Assembly (NCBI RefSeq): GCF_000422945.1
Contig: NZ_AUHA01000003.1
Location: forward strand, 372,001-436,000
Origin: Daejeonella oryzae DSM 19973
GTDB lineage: Bacteria > Bacteroidota > Bacteroidia > Sphingobacteriales > Sphingobacteriaceae
Reading direction: 5' to 3'
DNA length: 64,000 nt
Position 1 is the first letter of the stretch, and each line of letters begins with the position of its first letter. Shown piece by piece: positions 35,874 to 44,951 of this stretch. Position numbers and translations under genes: made by a program. The notes below the pieces were generated by a model, which did not search any database, was not told the origin of the DNA, and saw only the letters and a program-made list of their open reading frames with translations.

Positions 35874-37697
35874 TTAAACTTCATATTGCAACTGACTGAG
35901 GTAGCGGTATAAGCCTTCCTGATTTTCCATCAGCTGATGATGTGTACCACTTTCAATTACAATTCCTTTTTCAAGAACCACAATTTTATCTGCCTCACGG
36001 ATAGTAGAAAGACGGTGAGCTATAATAATGGAAGTACGATCTTTCATAAGTTCCTCTAATGCTTCCTGAACCAAACGTTCAGATTCTGAATCAAGAGAAG
36101 AAGTGGCTTCATCTAAAATTAATATTGCCGGATCTTTTAAAAGTGCCCTAGCAATGGCAATTCGCTGACGTTGCCCGCCCGATAATTTTATACCTCGTTC
36201 ACCAACCAAAGTATCATAACCTTCGGGAAAGCCGCTGATAAACTCATGCGCATTTGCCCGTTTTGAAGCAGCTATTACTTCATCCGCAGAAGCGCTTAAT
36301 TTTCCATAAGCAATATTTTCGCGAATGGTACCTCCGAATAAGAGCACATCCTGTGGAACAATTGCTACCTGGTTACGAATATCTGTTAAAGAATAATGGC
36401 CGGAGGGATTTCCATCGAATAATATTTTTCCGCTCTGAGTTTCATAAAAACGCAGTATTAAACCTGCAATAGTAGATTTACCGGCACCGCTAGGTCCAAC
36501 AATAGCCACTTTCTCACCAGCGCTGGCTTTAAATGAAACGCCGTTTAAAACTGTAATTTCTTTACGCGAAGGATACGAGAACTGAACATTTTCAAACTCA
36601 AGGTTACCATCAATTTTTTGAACGATTGAATTGTCATTTATATTAATAGAAATATCTTCATTTGTTTCCTGAAGAATTTCTAAAACACGTTCGCTGGCAC
36701 CCAAAGCTTTCTGCACATTGGCATATAATTCCGGAAAACTACCCATGGCAGCACCCACAAAAATGGAATATAAAATATAGGTGGTTAAACTTCCTACAGA
36801 TAGTTCTCCATAAGAAACAAGAATTGAACCGTACCAGATTACGCCTACAATAGCACCAAAAATGGCGAAAATAATAAATGAAGCAAAAGCTCCGCGATAG
36901 TTCGCACCTCTCAAAGCTATTTTTACCACTTCACGTAAACTCTTGTCATAACGGCCGGCTTCATAGGCTTCGTTAACAAATGCTTTAACATTTGATATTC
37001 CCTGCAAAGTTTCTTCAACAACTGTATTTGAGTCGGCCAGTTTATCCTGTGCCTGCCGTGAAAGTTTGCGTATAAATTTTCCGAAAACAACAGCGACCAC
37101 CACTAATAAAGGCAATACTCCCAGGTTTAAAAGTGTTAGTTTATGCGATACATAAAACAATAAGGTAACGCCGCCAACAAGTATAACTATCTGCCGGATC
37201 ATTTCAGCGATAGTAGTGGTCAGCGTATCCTGTATTTGAGAAAGATCTGCTGATATGCGGCTATTTAATTCTCCTACACGTCTTTGAGAAAAGAAATTCA
37301 TGGGCAGCGTGATCAGCTTAAAATACGTATCGCGGCGGATGTCTGCCAAAGACTTTTCGGCAACTTCAACAAAAAGCCTGATCCTGAAAAATGAAATAAA
37401 AGCCTGAATAAATAATATGCCAAATGAAATGTAGCCTATCATGTTAATATTCAGTGGCAGGAAATCATATTTTTGTTTTCCCTGCGCCGCATCTATCATA
37501 ATTCCCAGAAGTGATGGAAATGCCAGTCCGGTTAAACTGGATAAGAATAAAAATATCATTCCAACAATAAACTTTCCGCGGTAGGGCTTAAGATATTTGA
37601 GTAATTCAGAAACCTTACGAATGCTCTCTTTATTTATTTTAACCTTTGGAAGTTCTTCCGCTTGAGCGTTTCCGCTATTTAATCGAGCACGTGCCAT
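35874..37697 (-). CDS. ABC exporter, fused membrane and ATPase domains (MsbA-like)
   Basis: 607 residues: six transmembrane segments within about 40-320, then an ATPase domain with Walker A GPSGAGKST (401-409), signature LSGGQ (505-509), Walker B ILILDE (525-530) and the H-loop IIAHRLSTIR. Forms a homodimeric (or half-paired) exporter. Related to MsbA/multidrug half-transporters; a lipid or drug substrate is likely but not specified by the sequence. No partner half-transporter gene is adjacent. Confidence 0.9.
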   Translation of the reverse strand: MARARLNSGNAQAEELPKVKINKESIRKVSELLKYLKPYRGKFIVGMIFLFLSSLTGLAFPSLLGIMIDAAQGKQKYDFLPLNINMIGYISFGILFIQAFISFFRIRLFVEVAEKSLADIRRDTYFKLITLPMNFFSQRRVGELNSRISADLSQIQDTLTTTIAEMIRQIVILVGGVTLLFYVSHKLTLLNLGVLPLLVVVAVVFGKFIRKLSRQAQDKLADSNTVVEETLQGISNVKAFVNEAYEAGRYDKSLREVVKIALRGANYRGAFASFIIFAIFGAIVGVIWYGSILVSYGELSVGSLTTYILYSIFVGAAMGSFPELYANVQKALGASERVLEILQETNEDISININDNSIVQKIDGNLEFENVQFSYPSRKEITVLNGVSFKASAGEKVAIVGPSGAGKSTIAGLILRFYETQSGKILFDGNPSGHYSLTDIRNQVAIVPQDVLLFGGTIRENIAYGKLSASADEVIAASKRANAHEFISGFPEGYDTLVGERGIKLSGGQRQRIAIARALLKDPAILILDEATSSLDSESERLVQEALEELMKDRTSIIIAHRLSTIREADKIVVLEKGIVIESGTHHQLMENQEGLYRYLSQLQYEV

Positions 37698-37782
37698 CTA
37701 ATTTTTAGGGATAGTATATAAAGTCATGATAATGACGGCTGCAAAATTAATTTATTTTAAAGAAACCGGAGGATTAAACGCA

Positions 37783-38298
37783 TCAATCTTTGGTCAATTT
37801 TTTACGCCTGATAATCAGGAATGCCATTGCAAAGCTTAAAGATAAAAAAGCATAGGTTGCTATCTGGTAATTGTCCCTGCTTTTTTCAAGTGATTTAAGT
37901 TCTTCTTTAAGTCTTTCGTTTTCATTTTGGACCTTGGTTATGGTTTCCATGTATTTACCTATACGATCCTGGTTTTGAGTCGACTTGGTTTCTATGGTTG
38001 TTTTCTCAAGATCTTTATAATCCAGCAAAATTTTAAGTTCTTTAAAAATCGAGTTATCTGTCAGCACAATGTCGGTAAGAATATCGTTAGAGCGCTGCAT
38101 ATCCTTTTTTGTTTTTAACCCAAAAATCCCTGTGCGGCGTATTAAACTTTGATCGTACTGACCAAATTTTTCACTCCTTTCGTTGAGCAGCCCATTAATT
38201 TTTTTACGCTGAATCTGATATGCTGAACTGTCGTTTTGCGCCATTAATACCTGAGAAAATCCAGAAATAAGAATGAATAGGATTAGCTTAAATTTCAT
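37783..38298 (-). CDS. Secreted coiled-coil protein with C-terminal membrane anchor, unknown
   Basis: 171 residues. Signal peptide 1-20 (ending LMAQ), a heptad-rich coiled coil about 108-143 (MTVQNENERLKEELKSLEKSR pattern) and a hydrophobic segment 147-163 followed by RRKK, so it is predicted to face the periplasm with a C-terminal anchor. I do not recognise the family. Its start overlaps the stop of the ABM gene by 4 bases (ATGA), so it is the last gene of the SAM hydrolase operon. Confidence 0.7.
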   Translation of the reverse strand: MKFKLILFILISGFSQVLMAQNDSSAYQIQRKKINGLLNERSEKFGQYDQSLIRRTGIFGLKTKKDMQRSNDILTDIVLTDNSIFKELKILLDYKDLEKTTIETKSTQNQDRIGKYMETITKVQNENERLKEELKSLEKSRDNYQIATYAFLSLSFAMAFLIIRRKKLTKD

Positions 38299-38603
38299 AC
38301 ATCAGGATTTAAAAATTTTATATGTCCCTGCAAAGACCAGGCTTCAGCCTTTTGATTAAACAAAGGCTTTACTTTCGCCCATGTAGTTATGAAAAGTTCA
38401 GATCTGCGGTAATTTTCCAGATCTTCTTCTGTGTTCCAGTAACTGATTGTAAAGTATTGTCCGGGATGATTTATATCGCAAAATAAGTTGGTGCTTTGAC
38501 AGCCGCTAAAGTTATCGATGAGTGGTTTGCTGCTATAAAAAATATTCTCAAACAGCTCCATGTTTTCTTTATGAAACGATAGTTTTACTAGACGAGTAAT
38601 CAT
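38295..38603 (-). CDS. ABM-superfamily (antibiotic biosynthesis monooxygenase-like) protein
   Basis: 102 residues, ferredoxin-like alpha/beta barrel: QYFTISYWNTEEDLENYRRSELF is the usual ABM core. Such domains serve as small oxygenases, haem-degrading enzymes or simply binding proteins; none of the catalytic haem residues can be assigned. Starts with a 1-base overlap with the upstream SAM hydrolase-type gene. Confidence 0.75.
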   Translation of the reverse strand: MITRLVKLSFHKENMELFENIFYSSKPLIDNFSGCQSTNLFCDINHPGQYFTISYWNTEEDLENYRRSELFITTWAKVKPLFNQKAEAWSLQGHIKFLNPDV

Positions 38604-39379
38604 TAATGAAATTCTATACGAACAATATCTCCCAGATTAAGGCCAAGTAAGCCACTTGCATTTCCTTTATTAATAGCAATTTCCAGGTGATTGCTTATCC
38701 CAAAAAGACATAATTTTTCTCCTTCCGGAACTTCATTATAATGCCAGCTAAGCTGAGAAATGGATTCGTTCCTTTTAAAATACAAGGTAAAATCCCGTGC
38801 TTGCTGAACCTGGGTAAAAATATCCTTGGTTATATTGGTTATAATATTTTGAAAAGAATCAATGTAAATTACGCTGCCGCGGATAATATCGCGTTCTATA
38901 ACAGGCTGAAGGGTCATTTTTTCTTCCAGCGTATGAACAGGTATACCGATGTCTTTTAATTTTCCTCCTTTTGCAAGATGACTTGCAGCTTTGGCAAAAA
39001 TATCTGACAAAGGAAAATGAAGGAATTTCAGATCCTGCATGATGTTTAATTCAACTATTTCTGAAGGTACATCATCAAATAAAAGTGAAAATATACCATT
39101 ATCAGAACCTACAAAGTAATGATCTTTATATTTAAGTGCCAGGTAACGGGTTTGCTCATTGTACACCGAATCAATACCGATAAGATGCACGGTAGATTTG
39201 GGAAAATAATGAAAAGCGTTCTTTAAAATAAACGCTGCCTGCTGAATGTTAAAAGCAGAAATATTATGCGTTATATCTACAATATTGGCATTGTTCAACT
39301 GACTGAGGATACTGCCTTTTAAAGCAGCCTGATAAAAATCTTTGTCGCCCAGATCAGTTGTTAAAGTGATTATTGCCAT
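38603..39379 (-). CDS. SAM hydroxide adenosyltransferase (DUF62)
   Basis: 258 residues. TLTTDLGDKDFYQAALKGSIL (6-26), IVDITHNI and the GSDNGIFS segment (near 99) are characteristic of the DUF62 / fluorinase-chlorinase superfamily, whose ordinary members hydrolyse S-adenosylmethionine to adenosine and methionine using hydroxide. The halogenase loop is not obvious, so a hydroxide type is expected. First gene of a leftward three-gene operon with ABM and coiled-coil genes. Divergent from phoH. Confidence 0.88.
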   Translation of the reverse strand: MAIITLTTDLGDKDFYQAALKGSILSQLNNANIVDITHNISAFNIQQAAFILKNAFHYFPKSTVHLIGIDSVYNEQTRYLALKYKDHYFVGSDNGIFSLLFDDVPSEIVELNIMQDLKFLHFPLSDIFAKAASHLAKGGKLKDIGIPVHTLEEKMTLQPVIERDIIRGSVIYIDSFQNIITNITKDIFTQVQQARDFTLYFKRNESISQLSWHYNEVPEGEKLCLFGISNHLEIAINKGNASGLLGLNLGDIVRIEFH

Positions 39380-39484
39380 TAAAATGTTAATATAAATTAT
39401 TATTCTTGCGATAGATATTGAAGCTACAAATATTCAATTTTTAATCAGATTTTAATACCTCCCCGGAATTTAAAAAACAAGAAC

Positions 39485-40447
39485 TTGAACGAACTTAATT
39501 TAACCATAGAAAATGTTAACCCAGTTGTATTGTGGGGTTCTAATAATGAATACTTTGAGATTATTAGAAAGCAATTTCCCAAAATAAAAATTGTAGCTCG
39601 GGGTAACGAAGTGAAAGTATTGGGCGATGAAGCTGAACTGAATCTTTTCAATTCTAAGTTTCAGGATATCATAAAACACGTTGATAAATTTCAGAGTCTC
39701 AACAATAATGACCTTGAATCAATACTGGGCGCTTCCATTTCAGTACCGGTCGAAGGCGAAAGTCATTTTACCAAAAACGGTGGAGGAGGAGAGCCAATTG
39801 TTTTCGGTCCCAACGGAATTGTTGTTAAAGCACGCACGGCCAATCAACGTCGTATGGTCGACAGTATAAATTCGAACGATATTATTTTCGCCATAGGGCC
39901 TGCGGGAACGGGTAAAACATATACTGCTGTTGCCCTTGCCGTTAGAGCACTTAAGAACAAGGAGATAAAGCGAATCATTCTTACTCGTCCCGCTGTTGAA
40001 GCTGGAGAAAACCTGGGATTTTTACCCGGAGATCTGAAGGAAAAGATTGATCCATATTTGCGTCCGTTATATGATGCCCTCGATGATATGATTCCCGCTG
40101 AAAAGCTGAAAATTTATCTTGAAAACAGAACCATTGAAATAGCTCCGCTTGCATTTATGCGTGGCCGAACTTTGGATAATTGCTTTGTTATTTTGGATGA
40201 AGCACAAAATGCGACAGATATGCAGCTGAAGATGTTTCTAACCCGTATGGGACCAACAGCCAAATTTATTGTAACAGGAGATATCACTCAGATTGATCTT
40301 CCTAAAATACAGCATTCGGGATTGCATACAGGCTTAAGAATTCTTACAGGAATAAAAGGGATAGATATAATTTATTTAAATGGAGATGACGTAGTACGTC
40401 ATAAACTGGTTAAAAATATACTTCGGGCTTACGGAGATATACAATAA
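39485..40447 (+). CDS. PhoH-family P-loop ATPase
   Basis: 320 residues starting at TTG (39485). An N-terminal KH-like region (about 8-100) is followed by a PhoH domain with Walker A GPAGTGKT (138-145), Walker B FVILDEAQN (234-242) and RMGPTAKFIVTGD. PhoH proteins (YbeZ-like) are linked to RNA handling and ribosome maturation with YbeY. YbeY is not adjacent here. Cytoplasmic. Single gene, followed by purC 95 bases on. Confidence 0.9.
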   Translation: MNELNLTIENVNPVVLWGSNNEYFEIIRKQFPKIKIVARGNEVKVLGDEAELNLFNSKFQDIIKHVDKFQSLNNNDLESILGASISVPVEGESHFTKNGGGGEPIVFGPNGIVVKARTANQRRMVDSINSNDIIFAIGPAGTGKTYTAVALAVRALKNKEIKRIILTRPAVEAGENLGFLPGDLKEKIDPYLRPLYDALDDMIPAEKLKIYLENRTIEIAPLAFMRGRTLDNCFVILDEAQNATDMQLKMFLTRMGPTAKFIVTGDITQIDLPKIQHSGLHTGLRILTGIKGIDIIYLNGDDVVRHKLVKNILRAYGDIQ

Positions 40448-40542
40448 TGGATGTTGGATAATGAATTGTAATGCTAAAATAAAATCTCCAATCTGAATTT
40501 ATTTTCAATTCTAATATCTGATAAACCTTTAAAATCGAACTG

Positions 40543-41490
40543 ATGAATGCAATTAAAGAAACTCATTTCAACCTTCCCGGACAGACTAATTTTTATAAGG
40601 GAAAAGTAAGGGATGTTTATACTATTGAAGATAAATTTCTAGTTATGGTTGTTACCGACCGCATATCTGCGTTTGATGTAGTACTGCCGGAGCCTATACC
40701 TTATAAAGGTCAGGTGTTAAACCAGATTGCAGCAAAGTCATTGCAGGAAACTCAGGATATTATACCAAACTGGGTTATCGATGTCCCGGATCCATGTGTG
40801 AGCATTGGTAGAATTTGCGAGCCTTTTAAAGTGGAAATGGTAATTCGCGGATATCTGGCTGGTCATGCATGGCGAGAATACCAGGCAGGCAGGAGAACTG
40901 TTTGCGGGGTAGAACTTCCCGAAGGTTTGAAAGAAAATGATAAACTACCCAATCCTATAATTACCCCAACCACTAAAGCTTCAGTTGGCCATGATGAAGA
41001 TATTTCACGGGAAGAAATTCTGAAAAGGGGCATTGTAGATGAACACGATTATCAGGAGCTCGAAAAATATACATACGCTCTGTTTAACAGAGGATCTGAA
41101 ATTGCGGACAGGCATGGTTTAATATTGGTTGATACTAAATATGAATTCGGAAAAGCTGATGGTAAAATTCATTTAATCGATGAGATTCATACTCCGGATT
41201 CATCCAGGTATTTTTATAAAGATACTTATGCTGAACTGCAGGAGAAAAATGAACCTCAGCGGCAGCTTTCTAAAGAATTTGTAAGAAAATGGCTTATTGA
41301 AAATGGTTTTCAGGGTAAAGAAGATCAACGGGTTCCAGAAATGTCTCCGGAATTAATTTCCTCGATTTCAGATCGTTATATAGAGTTATATGAACATATA
41401 ACCGGCTTTGAATTTCATAAAAATGAAAGCGAAGATCTTTTAAACAGGGTTGAGACCAATATTATTGAAGCACTTAATCGCTTAAAATGA
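40543..41490 (+). CDS. purC: Phosphoribosylaminoimidazole-succinocarboxamide synthase
   Basis: 315 residues, the longer form of SAICAR synthetase. GKVRDVYTI (19-27), [33 protein letters not shown] and [14 protein letters not shown] are all signature segments. Joins CAIR and aspartate in purine synthesis. Followed 45 bases later by a STAS protein and then rnz, all in the same direction. Confidence 0.95.
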   Translation: MNAIKETHFNLPGQTNFYKGKVRDVYTIEDKFLVMVVTDRISAFDVVLPEPIPYKGQVLNQIAAKSLQETQDIIPNWVIDVPDPCVSIGRICEPFKVEMVIRGYLAGHAWREYQAGRRTVCGVELPEGLKENDKLPNPIITPTTKASVGHDEDISREEILKRGIVDEHDYQELEKYTYALFNRGSEIADRHGLILVDTKYEFGKADGKIHLIDEIHTPDSSRYFYKDTYAELQEKNEPQRQLSKEFVRKWLIENGFQGKEDQRVPEMSPELISSISDRYIELYEHITGFEFHKNESEDLLNRVETNIIEALNRLK

Positions 41491-41535
41491 TTTTAATTTA
41501 TTATTATTGTAATAGAGATATTTAATACCCATCAG

Positions 41536-41913
41536 ATGAAATTTACAGTAGACAAACACGAAAAATATGTTTTAATTAAACTCAACGAGTCTAAATTAAA
41601 CAGCTTAATATCACCTCAGCTTAAATCAGAATTGATATTAACCAATACGGAAGGCCAGCGTAATATGATTTTGGATTTGTCTGCAGTAAAATATTCTGAT
41701 TCTTCGGGGTTGGGTAGTTTATTGGTTGGACACAGGATTTGTAAAAATTCTGACGGGGTTTTCATCTTAACAGGTATTAACGAAAATATTTCACGTTTGA
41801 TTTCTATTTCTCAGCTGGAAAATGTATTAACTATTGTGGGTTCTGTAGAAGAAGGCATTGATCTTATTTTTATGGAAGAGATAGAAAAAGAATTAAAGAA
41901 AGAAGCAAGATAA
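41536..41913 (+). CDS. STAS-domain protein (anti-sigma factor antagonist type)
   Basis: 125 residues, a single STAS domain. ILDLSAVKYSDSSGLGSLLVGHRICK contains the DSSGLG motif (55-60) with the serine that is phosphorylated in SpoIIAA-like anti-sigma factor antagonists. No anti-sigma kinase or sigma factor gene is near. An acidic/basic tail of 18 residues follows the domain. Stop to start of rnz is 18 bases, so the two are likely co-transcribed. Confidence 0.85.
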   Translation: MKFTVDKHEKYVLIKLNESKLNSLISPQLKSELILTNTEGQRNMILDLSAVKYSDSSGLGSLLVGHRICKNSDGVFILTGINENISRLISISQLENVLTIVGSVEEGIDLIFMEEIEKELKKEAR

Positions 41914-41931
41914 AGGGCTTCCATACTGCTC

Positions 41932-42843
41932 ATGAAATTTGAAGTTACAATTTTAGGCAGTAGTTCTGCAACTCCACTTTTTAACAGAAATCCTTCCGCA
42001 CAATTAATTAATGTAAATGAAAAGTTCTTTCTTCTTGACTGTGGAGAAGGAACACAGCAACAATTACTGCGTTACGGAATAAAAGCTACCCGTATTGATG
42101 ATATCTTCATCAGTCATTTACACGGCGATCATTACCTCGGAATTGTTGGTTTGTTATCCTCTCTTCATTTAAACGGAAGATCAAAGCCCTTAAATATTTA
42201 CGGCCCCACAGAATTACAGGAAATTCTGGAGGTATCTTTCAGACATTCTCAAACCATTTTAAGGTACGAAATCAATTTTCATCCAACCCGTACTGATCAG
42301 AATGAAAAAATATTTGAGAATTACGATGTAATTATAGAAACCTTTCCTTTAGAACATCGCATTCCATGCACCGGGTTTAAATTTTCTGAAAAACAAAGGT
42401 TGCCACGAATTATAAAAGAAAAAGTCGACGAGCTAAATATATCAGTAGAGGAGATTAAACTCATTAAGCGGGGCTATTCCTTTACTGACAGAAAAGGGAA
42501 AATTCATCTGCCGGGCGAATTAACCACCGAAGCAGATAAGCCAAAGTCTTACGCCTATTGTTCTGATACGATTTGCAACTGGAAATATCTGGATATACTT
42601 AATAATACCGATCTGCTATATCATGAATCAACTTTCATGCACGATATGCTTGAGCGGGCTAAAGAAACATTTCACACAACTTCAGTTGAAGCAGCCGAAG
42701 TCGCTTTAAAAGCAGATGTTAAATGCCTGCTTATAGGACATTTTTCTGCACGTTACCGCGATCTGGAACCCATGCTTTTGGAAGCCCGTAACACATTTCC
42801 GAATACACTTTTGGCGGAAGAAGGACGGACTTTTGAAGTGTAG
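41932..42843 (+). CDS. rnz: Ribonuclease Z
   Basis: 303 residues. FISHLHGDHYLGI has the zinc motif HLHGDH (H62, H64, D66, H67); LGSSSATPLFNRNPSAQ at the start and LIGHFSARYRD near the end are RNase Z signatures. Removes 3' trailers of tRNA precursors, needed here because the tRNA in the window lacks an encoded CCA. Likely in one unit with purC and STAS. Confidence 0.93.
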   Translation: MKFEVTILGSSSATPLFNRNPSAQLINVNEKFFLLDCGEGTQQQLLRYGIKATRIDDIFISHLHGDHYLGIVGLLSSLHLNGRSKPLNIYGPTELQEILEVSFRHSQTILRYEINFHPTRTDQNEKIFENYDVIIETFPLEHRIPCTGFKFSEKQRLPRIIKEKVDELNISVEEIKLIKRGYSFTDRKGKIHLPGELTTEADKPKSYAYCSDTICNWKYLDILNNTDLLYHESTFMHDMLERAKETFHTTSVEAAEVALKADVKCLLIGHFSARYRDLEPMLLEARNTFPNTLLAEEGRTFEV

Positions 42844-42900
42844 TTCAAAAAAAATTCGAATATTCAGGAATTATGTTTAGTAAAGCGAAGATTTAATTTA

Positions 42901-43845
42901 TTAATCTTTCTTTCCTCCAAAAACTGAAAAGCTTACATATCTTTTTGGATTGGCTTTCAAATCGATCATCAGTTTATCCAGATTACCTGCTGCATTATTG
43001 AGATTATTATACATTGCAGGGTCGTTAATCATCTGAGATAAAGAACCGCTGCCATTATTAACCTTATTGATAATAACCTGTAAATCAGCAACTGCTTTAT
43101 TAGCTTCGGTAATGGTTTGAGCAAAATTAGCTTTTGCCACCTCATCGCTTACCTTATCTATATTATTCATGATCGAGGTGATCTTGGAATTGTTGTTTTT
43201 AAAGTTTGCTGATATTGATTCAAGATTTCCAAGAATACCAGCAATTTTACTACTTTCTGTTCCTACCAAACCATCAACTTTTCTGCTGGTTCCTTCCAGT
43301 GTCTCCAGAGTACGGGCAATACTGGCAAAACTCTTTTCGAAATTTCTTTGAAACTCCGGACTCAACGTAGAATTTACAGAAGTCAAAACAGAATCAAGGC
43401 GGGCAATAATTTGTTCTGCCTTTTTCTGAACAGGCTCAACCTGCTCGATAAGGTTTTTCTGGATATTCGAATTTAACGTGTCTCCTTTTACAGCGTATAC
43501 GTTGCTGCTGCCCAATTCAAAAATAATGGCTTTTCCGCCTAAAAGATCTGTACTTTCTAGTCTTGCGATAGTATTGTTTGGAATAGCAAATTCCGGATTT
43601 ACTTTAAATTGAGCAAGAATTTGTCCGTTAGGCAATAAGGTTAGATGAGACACCCGACCAATCTGGTAGCCGTTTACAAGTACAGGCTTTGAAACTGCAA
43701 GTCCATCCACACGATCATATTTTGCATAGAATTCGTTTTCTTTTGAAAAAACATCGTTTCCTTTTAAAAAACTATATCCTACAATTAATATGACTATAGC
43801 TACTGCAGCTAAAACGCCTACTTTTGTTTCGTTGGTAATTCTCAT
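42901..43845 (-). CDS. MlaD-family (MCE) protein
   Basis: 314 residues: short N-terminus, membrane anchor about 8-27, MCE domain about 37-115 (VLVNGYQIGRVSHLTLLPNGQI), then a long helical/coiled region with repeated Ser/Asn-rich heptads, as in the phospholipid-transport MlaD/Mce proteins. Expected to face the periplasm and carry lipids between membranes with an MlaE/MlaF ABC importer; those genes are not adjacent. Followed leftward by nothing before rnz. Confidence 0.88.
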   Translation of the reverse strand: MRITNETKVGVLAAVAIVILIVGYSFLKGNDVFSKENEFYAKYDRVDGLAVSKPVLVNGYQIGRVSHLTLLPNGQILAQFKVNPEFAIPNNTIARLESTDLLGGKAIIFELGSSNVYAVKGDTLNSNIQKNLIEQVEPVQKKAEQIIARLDSVLTSVNSTLSPEFQRNFEKSFASIARTLETLEGTSRKVDGLVGTESSKIAGILGNLESISANFKNNNSKITSIMNNIDKVSDEVAKANFAQTITEANKAVADLQVIINKVNNGSGSLSQMINDPAMYNNLNNAAGNLDKLMIDLKANPKRYVSFSVFGGKKD

Positions 43846-44028
43846 CCGTATAAATTCTTGATTATGGAGTTATATGCGAAATTATTCAATGTTTTTGAAT
43901 AGCCGCATATATTGTGTTGATAAAATATAAAATTTGATTTTCTGCTAAAACCCCGGGAAGAACTTATTCCGTACCGAATAGAATAAAATGTTGGGTTTTT
44001 CAAATCGCTGTTAATTGTTTTAATTGGA

Positions 44029-44895
44029 TTACTCCAATTCTACCTGTCGTTTATAAGTTTGAATTGACTTCAATAAACCTGCCACAATTTCTCTCTGTCC
44101 ATGATCAGAATTCATGTATTCCTCTTCAGCCGGATTTGAGATAAATCCAATTTCAGTTAATACTGCCGGCATACCTGCTTTTGCCAATACGGCAAGGCTT
44201 TGTTCTTTTACTCCACGATCAACTCTGCCGCTTTCTATATATGAATCCTGGATAAATGTAGCTAATTTAATGCTTTGATCTCTAAAAGCATTTTTCATTA
44301 AAGAGAGCATGATAATACTTTCAGGATCTTTAGGATCGTACCCTTCATAATTATCTTTATAATCTTTTTCTAAAAGGATAGACGCATTTTCCCGCATAAC
44401 CACGTCTTGTTCGTCTAAACGGCCGAATCCGGAAACAAAAGTTTCTACACCCCTTGTTGACGTACTTTGAACACTTTTATAAATGGGAATTTTTTGTCCC
44501 TTGCTATTTTTCTTGTATCCGCTCTGAACTCTTCTGATGGGCATAGAGTTGCAATGGATAGAAATAAAAAGGTCGGCCTTTGCACGATTGGCAATTCCTA
44601 TACGCTCATATAATGGAATGAAAACATCTGTTGTACGAGTGTAAATCACTTTTACATCTTTCATTTTATCTTCAATAGACTTTCCTAAAAGAAGCGCTAC
44701 TTTTAGAGCCACATCCTTTTCCTTAGAAAACTGTCCGCGGGTTGCTCCGTCATGACCTCCATGACCGGCGTCAATTACTATAGTTCTGATACGATAGGGG
44801 CTTGGGGGGATCTCCTTGCTGAATGAGCTGGACGGCATTATCAGCAATATGCTTAGTATTGTATAAATGAATGTTCTCAATGGTATAATTTTCAT
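44029..44895 (-). CDS. N-acetylmuramoyl-L-alanine amidase (Amidase_3)
   Basis: 288 residues from the ATG at 44895; the ATG at 44943 (16 residues earlier) would spoil the signal peptide and overlap the neighbour's promoter. Signal peptide about 1-26. VIDAGHGGHD (near 41-50) provides the first zinc ligands; FISIHCNSM and LTEIGFISN complete the Amidase_3 core with the catalytic Glu. Cleaves the stem peptide from peptidoglycan. A 60-residue insertion rich in Lys and Ser sits before the second half. Divergent from lptD. Confidence 0.9.
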   Translation of the reverse strand: MKIIPLRTFIYTILSILLIMPSSSFSKEIPPSPYRIRTIVIDAGHGGHDGATRGQFSKEKDVALKVALLLGKSIEDKMKDVKVIYTRTTDVFIPLYERIGIANRAKADLFISIHCNSMPIRRVQSGYKKNSKGQKIPIYKSVQSTSTRGVETFVSGFGRLDEQDVVMRENASILLEKDYKDNYEGYDPKDPESIIMLSLMKNAFRDQSIKLATFIQDSYIESGRVDRGVKEQSLAVLAKAGMPAVLTEIGFISNPAEEEYMNSDHGQREIVAGLLKSIQTYKRQVELE

Positions 44896-44951
44896 TAATT
44901 TTGGTCGTATTGTAGTAACTATAAGTGCAAAAATAATATTCATCAGCGAAT

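Noticed and set aside
44896-44943. Upstream start of the amidase
   Set aside because: Would put 16 residues before the signal peptide.
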